NCBI GenBank assembly: GCA_004151065.3
Contig: NWUY0304063296.1
Span: forward strand, 1-26,196
Direction of reading: 5' to 3'
Origin: Larix sibirica
Lineage: Eukaryota > Streptophyta > Pinopsida > Pinales > Pinaceae
DNA: 26,196 nt
The notes below the pieces were generated by a model. The model did no database searches. It worked only from the letters and a program-made list of their open reading frames with translations, and was not told where the DNA came from. Both the position numbers and the translations under genes were made by a program. Within the stretch, counting starts at the first letter, position 1. The number at the start of each line of letters is the position of its first letter. This document shows positions 20,002 through 26,196 of the stretch, piece after piece.

Positions 20002-20376
20002 CTACGAACCCTTTTTACCCCTATTTGTACCCAACAATCTTAAGAAATAATGCGGGTATAACCTTCTTGCTTTACCCCCCTCGAAGCTCTCACTCCGTCC
20101 TTCACTTAACCCACTTAGGAATCCCCAAACCTTAAAGCGAGCGAGCGTGAAATCGGATGGAAGCGAAGGGAGGGCTTCACATAGAGCAGAGCTGTTGGAC
20201 GACGGGTGGGATGGGCATACAGCTTTCTTTGCACAGGCTTCCAGAACACTTCTTGAGGCACGGAGTGGTCCTCTTAATCTGCTCATAGGTGCGAGAGTAC
20301 GGGCGGGCATGAACCTGGCACTTAGTCCTATCTTGGGTATCCACAATAACAATGGGTCGCCGTCGCCGACAAGCAA
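20002..20376 (-). other. Longest open frame of the window (124 codons), function unknown
   Basis: The minus-strand frame starts at an ATG at 20376 and ends near 20002. It is rich in Leu, Ser, Arg and Ala with a moderately hydrophobic beginning, and shows no catalytic or binding motif I can name. It overlaps an 87-codon plus-strand frame (20147-20410) almost entirely. Overlapping open frames on both strands are typical of GC-rich DNA in which stops are rare. I consider both probably non-coding, but this is the first place to test for a gene or gene fragment. Confidence 0.25.
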
Positions 20377-20410
20377 GAATGATAGGGGAGATTCTATAGG
20401 TAGGGGCTAG

Positions 20411-21290
20411 GTCAGGTCTATTTTTCAGGTGGGTAAATAGGAGGTGGGTAGCAGGGACGAAGTGAAAGGTTCTTATTTCTGAATTGCATTGGAGCTCCTT
20501 CCTAAGTAGGACCAGAATTTCATAGTGATACTCAGAATAAATAATAAGGTAAGAAAAAGGGTTAATAGACTAGTGCCTACCTTCCTCTGATTGGATTCCT
20601 GGCTGAAGGAAGTTTTGAGTAAAGACCAGCAGCACTCCATCCGTCTCCGTTGGGTGAAGGGAGAAAGTAAAGGGGTAAGGTTGTTGTTTTATGCAATCCA
20701 GACTGTACTTCTCTTCCTGGTGGAATGAATGGGTGCCCGGGACAGCACTCCATATTCTAGGGTGAAGACAGTAAGTAAAGTAAAGAGTAAGGTTGTTTTA
20801 TGCCATCAATGCCATTATTCCATTCATTCTGCTCGGGTTGATAGCAATACCTCCCTCTTAAGCGCTTAATTAATTCAGTGTTCTATAGCGTATAGCTGCT
20901 CTTAAGGTCTACAGGGAGTAAACACATCCATAAGTAATAGGGAAGGTTGAGGTTGTTTCTTTCATGCCAGCCATCTCCGTGCCATGCCATTCCGCCCATA
21001 GACTAGAAGGGTTAAGCAATACTTCCAAAGCGCCTCCCTCATTCATCCATCCAAGTGTTATAGAGCATATAGCTCTTAAGATGGACAGGGCGGAGCGGAA
21101 AACATCATTCAGTTATAAGGTAAGGGGTTGTATCATGCCAGCCATGCCATTCATATATTCTGCTTGGGTAGATAGCGAGACTTACTAAACGCTTCATTCA
21201 GTTCGTGGTCTATAACTAATAGCAGGTCTAGTTCTTCAGGTAGGTGAGTTTGTAAAGCAAGGTTGGGGGGCACCAAGTGAATTGAGAAGG
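20411..21290 (+). repeat. Modular repeat superfamily R1, block 3 (degenerate tandem units of about 110-175 bp)
   Basis: TCAGGTGGGTAAATA at 20425-20439 is identical to 15611-15625. The GGTTGTT-(T)ATGCCA(G/T)C-ATGCCATTC module starts near 20679, 20791, 20951 and 21126. The last three also carry, in order, TTCTGC-GGGT-GATAGC, a CCTCC-AAGCGC-TTCATTCAG part and a TATAGC-GCTCTTAAG or TATAACTAATAGC part. The block ends with GTCTAGTTCTTCAGGTAGGTGAG near 21228. Spacings of 112, 160 and 175 bp show a real but eroded tandem array. ATTCCTGGCTGAAGGAAG at 20595-20612 is exact at 21784-21801. Confidence 0.8.
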
Positions 21291-21589
21291 ACAGGGTCTA
21301 AATCTGGGGCTGGCACCAGGTTGGGTTGGTCGGATCAATTCGAAAAACGTCCCCAGACGTGCCATTGTAATAGTCAAAACCTTGTGATGAGGGGTCAACT
21401 ATCTATTCTAACCTTTCCAGCCAGATGAGATTCTTCATGCTAGCCAGAATAGATGGATGAGCCAGTGATCAAGGGAGTTATTGATTGAGGGAAGCGTTGT
21501 TGTCGGAGGTGTCGGACATGTAGGTTATGTCGGAGGTATTGGTGATGGGGTAGCGGGTAAGAGCAGTAGCGTAAATAAGGGGGCGGGTG
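21291..21589. other. Spacer with GTCGGAGGT mini-repeat
   Basis: GTCGGAGGT occurs at about 21502 and 21529, with GTGTCGGACATGTAGG between. AGCGGGTAAG/AGTAGCG words follow. Otherwise nothing is assignable. Confidence 0.5.
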
Positions 21590-22620
21590 GTTTGGACTGA
21601 AGTAAAGGTAGTTTCATCCCATCCCGGAGAAGTTAATAGCTGTACTTCCTAAGCATTCATGAAGTTCGTGGTGAGACCAAGTCTAGTTCTGGTGGTTAAC
21701 TATGCGGGTGGGTAGTTTATTTATAAGAGTAAAGGTAAAGGTAAATAAGGAGGTGCGCAAGCAAGAGTGCCTAGCAACTAAGCATTCCTGGCTGAAGGAA
21801 GAGGTTGGGGCATTCATTCCTAAGTTGGATAAGTGAGTAATTTTAGGTTGGTGAGGGTGGGTGCCCAGTCGATAGAGTAAGTAAACATAGAATGTGAAAA
21901 GTGCTCACGGACTCAAGGGCGTAAGATATTCTAAGTAAGGGAGTATGTAATCCAAAGGGTAGTTCGTTCCCACGATGATCCTACAAAAGGTGGTTCTTCC
22001 TGTGCCCCACCCACATTCATCCAATATAGGAAGCTCCTAAAGTAAATACCAATGCTCAAAGTGCCAACCCCCATTCAATATCATACATAAGTTCTGTCAG
22101 TAGTTCCTAAGGTAGTTCCCACGATCCAACGAGCTGCCTAACATAAATTCATAAAGTAGGCAAGGAGCGTAGCGTCCAGTTCAAAGTGCCAACTCAAGCA
22201 CGTCCCATGACTGACTAAGTTTCGTAAGTAAATATAAGAGCGGTTTACAGGTTGGTAGCGCGGTCGGTCGTACTTAAGTAAGGTCCTAGGCTGTCTGTCT
22301 TAATTCATAAAAAGTATATGGGGATAAAGCCCGGCCCAATAAGTAGGGTGAGGGAGTTAGTGACAGGTTTATAAAGCAGGTGGTTGTTTAAAATGCCTGT
22401 CTGTCAAAAGTTCTAAGTGCAGGTCTGTGAGCTGGGTATGTAAAGTAAGATGAAAACTAAAGGGGTATAGGTCAACTAGCATGAATTAATTGTGTAGGCA
22501 TCTAAAGGTCATACCAATGAATGTTCAAAGTGCCTAGCCCGTACAATATCATTATATCTCTAGTGACCGAATAGGTAGGGATTGGTAGTCGTTACAAAGG
22601 GAGGGAGAGTAATATAGAGG
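21590..22620 (+). repeat. Modular repeat superfamily R1, block 4
   Basis: GGTAGTTTCATCCCATCCCGG (21608) leads into GTACTTCCTAAGCATTCATGAAG (21642) and GTCTAGTTCTGG (21690), the same order as block 2. ATTCCTGGCTGAAGGAAG (21784-21801) follows. Downstream, the CAAAGTGCCAA module recurs near 22056, 22179 and, in altered form, 22525 (TTCAAAGTGCCTAGCC). GTTCCCACGATCC near 22124 relates to GGCAGTTCC-ACGATC in blocks 1 and 2. No open frame above 60 codons occurs. Confidence 0.7.
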
Positions 22621-22789
22621 AAGTCAAAGCCATAATGCCCTCCTTGAGTGACCGGCTACTTTGCCTTTCATGGATGTATCCCCTTAAGAGGAAGGAAGGG
22701 CTTACCCCTGTTTCTAGAGCCACTAGTATGTTCTTTGGTCAAGAAATCAATAGCTGTTAATGAGGCAGTTAATGAGAGCGTTCCTTATC
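22621..22789. other. Short unassigned spacer
   Basis: No repeat partner or gene. AGTTAATGA words at the right end grade into the tandem repeat that follows. Confidence 0.4.
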
Positions 22790-22897
22790 TGGAGACAATA
22801 GCTAACTATGAGTATCAATATAAATAGCTAACTCTGAGTATCAATAGCTGGAGACAAGAGCTAACTCTGAGTAGCAATGTCAATAGCTAACTCTGAT
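22790..22897 (+). repeat. Degenerate tandem repeat with AATAGCTAACTCTGAGTATC units
   Basis: The core GCTAACT(C/A)TGA(G/T) occurs four times in about 100 bp, starting near 22801, 22827, 22860 and 22886. GGAGACAA precedes the first and third. Unit length varies from 26 to 33 bp and the sequence is imperfect, so this is not a CRISPR array. Confidence 0.8.
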
Positions 22898-23639
22898 CAT
22901 GGTACCTTGAATAATAAGTATCAGTAGTCTGGTAGCCGAACTATGTAAATCCTATTCCTATTCGTTGGGTTGAAAACTCAAATGTTTATATAGGTAACTG
23001 GCTAAAATCGCTTAGCGGAGCTGCAGTTGAAGGTAATTCCTTTAATCAGGCAGGGGGGATAAGGACTCATCTAATGGGGTTATCCTATCCCTTCTTACTC
23101 CATGGATTAGCCTTTCTTATTACGACCCCCCGCGTAGTTGTAAGGGCCTATTCTATATATTGTGAGTCTTCCAGTATTTTATTTATCTAATATAGAAGAG
23201 GAATTTACACTTGAGGCCTGCAGCAGCTTTAGTTAGGTCTGGACATAGAGACCTGTGAAACACAGCAACACTTGTTATGGACGTTGTTGCTTAGTCCCTA
23301 GTAGATTCCCATTTTATATATTGGATTGCCGCTGCATTGGATATGTGCTACTAGGATACCTTCTATTATCCCTTAGATATGGTCATACACGTATGGATGT
23401 GAACATGGATGGCTCAATGTATGATTCAGGTTGAGACGGAGGAGTCCCCATTAAGCTGAAGTTATAAAGGGCAAGGCATACATATACCCCAGTAAACTTG
23501 TGGAACCTCATCACCAGGACTCTCATCTGGATGTCAACCGGGCTTCTTACCACGGATTTCATACTGACATTATTACCGGTGAGACTCTATGGATATTATT
23601 CAGGCTGCTATATCCAATGACTGGCTCACTATTGGCCTA
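22898..23639. other. Unassigned sequence with two adjacent hairpins
   Basis: Apart from the hairpins at 23235-23254 and 23264-23291, I see no repeat, gene or RNA. Composition is average and local vocabulary is weak, so this is one of the less repetitive parts of the window. Confidence 0.45.
23235..23291. other. Two adjacent stem-loops
   Basis: AGGTCT (23235-23240) pairs with AGACCT (23249-23254) around the loop GGACATAG. AGCAACA (23264-23270) pairs with TGTTGCT (23285-23291) around a 14-base loop. The stems are perfect but short. The arrangement does not fit a tRNA: there is no T-loop consensus and no acceptor stem. Confidence 0.55.
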
Positions 23640-24279
23640 ACTCACCTAACCTGATGGAGTGTAGTGCAAACACCTCGGTAGTGGAACCTCCTCGGTCTCG
23701 TCGTCTCTATGGTGGTATGGTGGTGGCAGGTTCTTTTTTTCCCGGGTCTCTCTTGGGGATTGAACGGGTATGCATGGTTCCCCTTTGTGTTTGGAGAGTA
23801 AACTATTTATTAGTAGTACCCTCGGCTTATCCCATTGGATCATCATTACCTGCCTACCACTCCCACTACTCCCAGAAAGTGCAAGAACGCAAGAGAGGAG
23901 CTACTATAGGTATTTATTACTGCTATGGATAATGAATGAACGTTGATTAGTCCCATTATTGGATTAGTCCCATTCTATTGGGTTATTATCCTTTACTTAG
24001 GAGGGAATATATCCTCTATCCTCCTTCTTACTCTCGCCACCAGAGCCCTCTATAATGAAGGTCTCCTTCCTCTTGGCTAATGTATATAGAATGCGATGCT
24101 GCATCATACACGGGGGCATAGTCATATAACACAATAAAGTGCCATGGGAAAATGGCTACATATATAATACAAATTGATATCTTCGGATATTTCTTTCAAT
24201 AGTGGCAGATTTAGTCCAAGCACAATTTGAAATCAAAGCAGTTCAATCTTACTTTCTTTCCTCCCTACCCTTCCTACAC
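23640..24279. other. Unassigned sequence with overlapping opposed open frames
   Basis: A 92-codon plus frame (23654-23932) and a 66-codon minus frame (23646-23846) overlap. Neither has a recognisable domain. GATTAGTCCCATT recurs at about 23944 and 23962 as a short direct repeat. Confidence 0.4.
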
Positions 24280-24800
24280 CCCCGGTGGAGAATGGAGCCT
24301 CACGAGGAGCTAACCGGGGATTAACAAAGGGACTAACATAATTAAGTTCAACCGGACCATCCAAACAAAGAAGTGCCCTCTATCCATATTACATACGTTA
24401 TATCGGCCTTCAAGAATATGCCATAGCTTCCAACGGACGGCATCTAGCTCCTCCCGGGGGTGGGAAACGAGAAGGAAGTAACTCCGGTGGAGAGCCTAAC
24501 GAGGAGAATTAACGAGCCCCGGTGGGAAGGTAGTTTCCATCGATCCACTAGCCGGAAGTAACGAGTTAAACTAGAGTGGGCAACGGCATCTAGCTCCGGA
24601 AGGAAATAAAGCCTATCCTATTGCCTAAGGAAGGAAATAAAGCCTATCCTATTGCCTAAGGAAGGAAGGGCCTATACTAATCTAGGATAGCCGACATAAA
24701 CTATCTTACCGAGGGTGGGGGATGGAGATAAGGAAGTAACTCCTGGGGAATGGAAGCAGGGAAAGCTAGCCTAACGAGGAGCTAACCCCTAGCCTGTTTA
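24280..24800 (+). repeat. Dispersed GAGGAGCTAAC / CCGGTGGAGA repeats
   Basis: CCGGTGGAGAATGGAGCCTCACGAGGAGCTAACC (24282 onward, cited as pieces) has relatives near 24484 (CCGGTGGAGAGCCTAACGAGGAG) and 24768 (GCCTAACGAGGAGCTAACC). CGGCATCTAGCTCC is near 24438 and 24584, and GGAAGTAAC occurs four times. The stretch is a composite of a few mutually similar units and contains the exact 31-bp duplication. Confidence 0.7.
24598..24667 (+). repeat. Perfect 31-bp tandem duplication plus partial third copy
   Basis: The unit at 24598-24628, beginning GGAAGGAAATAAAGCC, is repeated without a mismatch at 24629-24659. A third copy begins GGAAGGAA at 24660 and then diverges into a similar GGGCCTATACTAA string. 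It is the only perfect tandem duplication of this length I found, so it is probably the youngest repeat event here. Confidence 0.95.
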
Positions 24801-24846
24801 TTTCTAGTTGGATTCTTTACACCATGCTTATGGGTCATCTTGCTCT

Positions 24847-26196
24847 AGTTCAATTGGTGTTGCTATAAAAGATCCTTATGCTGGGAATTATGATGCTTTA
24901 ACTGAAGCTATTGGGAAATATGTTTAGCCCACTTTAAGTGGTTTAACTGTTGTAACTTCTACATAAACTGAGGAAGCTGGGGATCCCATTTCAACTGGTA
25001 CCGCTTGGGCTGATAATACTTGTGCTTGTCGTAGTGCAGCTATAACTGCTTATTTCAATTATGCCGAAAATAATAATATTGATTCAACTGATGGTGCTAC
25101 TTAAACTGATTATGCAAATTCTCTTGGAACTGCTCTTGGTTTTGCTTATGGAAATAATTCCATTTCAACCTCTGGTTTTAGTGATCCTTGTTTTTAGGGT
25201 TGGGAAGAAAGCTCCTTCAACAACTTATGAGGATGCTGGGTCAACTGATACTGGGAATTCTCTTGGAACTGCCTTTGCTGATTCAAATGCTGATGATGGT
25301 GGGAATTACGCTTAAACTGGTGATGCTGACGGTGATGCTGGTGCGGCTGGGAAGGCTGTTAGGAATGATGATCCTGTTGGAAATACTGGTTCAACTGGTG
25401 CTTCTTATTTTCATGATCCGAGAACTGGTGATGCTGGAAATCCCGTGTTCAAATGATGTCGAGAATGAATGATCCGGTTCAACTGGTGTTGATGCCGGGA
25501 ATTAAACTTGTGCTGTGAATCTTTTTGTTGCTCTTGGGAATACTTTTGCTGTTGGAAATTATGCTACCGGGAATGATGATGCTTTTCCTGGGCCTACTTG
25601 TAGTGCTTATTCTTTGGCTGGTAATATTTATGATCCTACTGGGAATTAGGCTGATTCTACTGCTGATGGAAATGATCCTGGGAATTCTGTTGGTTCAATT
25701 GGTGACGCTGGGAATCCGGGTCAAACTTATGCCAATGAGGCTGCTGGGGGGAATAATGACCCTGGTATTGCTTGTGCTGGGCTTCCTTTCGCTTATGAAA
25801 ATGATCCTGGGAATCCTTCTACTCACTACTTCTTTGCTGCTGGAAATGCCAATACGGCTGCTTGTTCAACTGCTGATGGCAAAAATGCTGCTTTGACTGC
25901 TGGTTGTGCTGCTGGTCATCCTTGTGCTGCTGATGCTGCCTTTGCTGGGGTGGGGATCCTTTTGCTGTTGGGAATAATGATGCTGGAAATGCCCTTTGGA
26001 ATGAGGCTGGCCTAATTGGTGTTGCTTAACCTGGTGATGCTGGGAATAATTATGCTTTTCCTGGGACTACTTTTGCTCCTGGGAATGCTGTTCCTTCAAC
26101 TGCTGATGGGAATTCTCCTGGAACTGAGGCTGGAAATGATTCTGTTGGTTCAACTGCTCTTGAAAATGCTCTTGCTTATTCAATTGATGTTGGTTC
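24847..26196 (+). pseudogene. Codon-like Gly/Thr/Ser/Ala/Asp/Asn-rich array (array 1), running off the window
   Basis: The plus strand has strong three-base periodicity, with by eye about two thirds of in-phase triplets ending in T. The recurring sense is SerThrGly-AspAlaGlyAsn, from words such as GGTTCAACTGGT and GATGCTGGGAAT. Coherent phases are 24847-25200, 25202-25453, 25473-25949 and 25955-26196, separated by small indels near 25200, 25454-25472 and 25950. In-phase stops number eight in about 440 codons: TAG at 24925, 25195 and 25647, and TAA at 24964, 25102, 25313, 25503 and 26027. No TGA occurs inside the coherent tracts. A 32-bp segment at 25569-25600 recurs at 26042-26073 with three mismatches by eye. 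There is no clear start, signal peptide or domain. I infer a decayed repetitive gene or a triplet-periodic repeat. The Leu/Met-rich frames in other phases are shadows. Confidence 0.6.

Larger units (their letters stand above)
18480..20410. other. Repeat-poor, GC-richer island; most gene-like region of the window
   Basis: The R1-R4 vocabulary is absent here. Several lines are above half GC, for example around 18600-18660 and 20140-20300. Sequence texture (TTCGCTTCGCCCC at 19543-19555, GGGCCGGGAAAACC at 18596) resembles plant mitochondrial intron or untranslated DNA in my judgement, but I cannot identify an exon, rRNA or intron core. The two best open frames of the window overlap at its right end. 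R1 sequence resumes abruptly at about 20405. It may be a conserved flank, an intron remnant or captured DNA. Confidence 0.45.

Noticed and set aside
22790-22897. Regularly spaced AATAGCTAACTCTGAG units suggesting a CRISPR array
   Set aside because: Units are imperfect, spacing is too short and variable, spacers are themselves repeat-like, and no cas gene is present.
23654-23932. 92-codon plus-strand frame overlapping a 66-codon minus-strand frame
   Set aside because: No recognisable domain in either, and mutual overlap indicates low stop density rather than a gene.
24838-24876. CTCTAGTTCAATTGGT string resembling the D-arm of a tRNA
   Set aside because: There is no matching acceptor stem, anticodon arm or T-loop consensus. 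The string belongs to array 1, where TTCAA(C/T)TGGT is a common unit.
25061-25896. Leu/Met/Ile-rich open frames at 25061-25315, 25188-25472 and 25525-25896 that look like membrane proteins
   Set aside because: They are largely or wholly off-phase readings of array 1. CTGGGAATTCTT-type words give Leu, Gly, Ile and Met when shifted. The 25061 frame switches into the array phase only after 25202. Three-base bias belongs to the NNT phase.

Overview
This 26 kb window contains no gene I can recognise. I found no rRNA, no tRNA, no group II intron domain V and no conserved protein family. The longest standard-code open frame is 124 codons (20002-20376, minus strand). The sequence is AT-rich overall, about one third GC in the first 2.5 kb and mixed to above half GC elsewhere. 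It is packed with short, strongly diverged direct repeats. That fits gene-poor intergenic DNA of a greatly expanded organelle genome. My best guess is a seed-plant mitochondrion, conifer-type being most plausible. An expanded algal organelle genome or a eukaryotic nuclear non-coding region cannot be excluded. This placement is inference from texture, not from a marker gene.

Layout. 1-2460 is a distinctive AT-rich block built from recurring short words. 2461-5400 carries diverged copies of three dispersed repeat families: R2 at 3530-3822, R1 at 3840-4380 and R3 at 4789-5385. 5400-9160 is mostly unassigned, with a CTAG-rich stretch, an AT microsatellite and a purine-rich tract. 9180-13500 holds second copies of R2, R4 and R3 plus several local degenerate tandem repeats and a strong GC hairpin. 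13500-14125 and 18480-20410 are comparatively repeat-free islands. 14925-16200 and 20410-22620 are long R1 arrays in which modules recur in a similar order. 22790-24800 holds small tandem repeats, hairpins and a perfect 31-bp duplication.

The most notable content is a pair of arrays that look like codons. One lies on the plus strand from 24847 to the window end, the other on the minus strand at 16945-17545. Both read, in long phase-coherent tracts, as low-complexity Ser/Thr/Gly/Ala/Asp/Asn-rich peptide. They are broken by a few 1-2 nt phase shifts, and every in-phase stop inside the coherent tracts is TAA or TAG (14 counted), none TGA. They may be a decayed repetitive-protein gene family, DNA read with reassigned or edited TAA/TAG, or non-coding slippage DNA with triplet periodicity.

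I see no functional cooperation among genes. The organising principle is repeated local duplication and dispersal followed by divergence.
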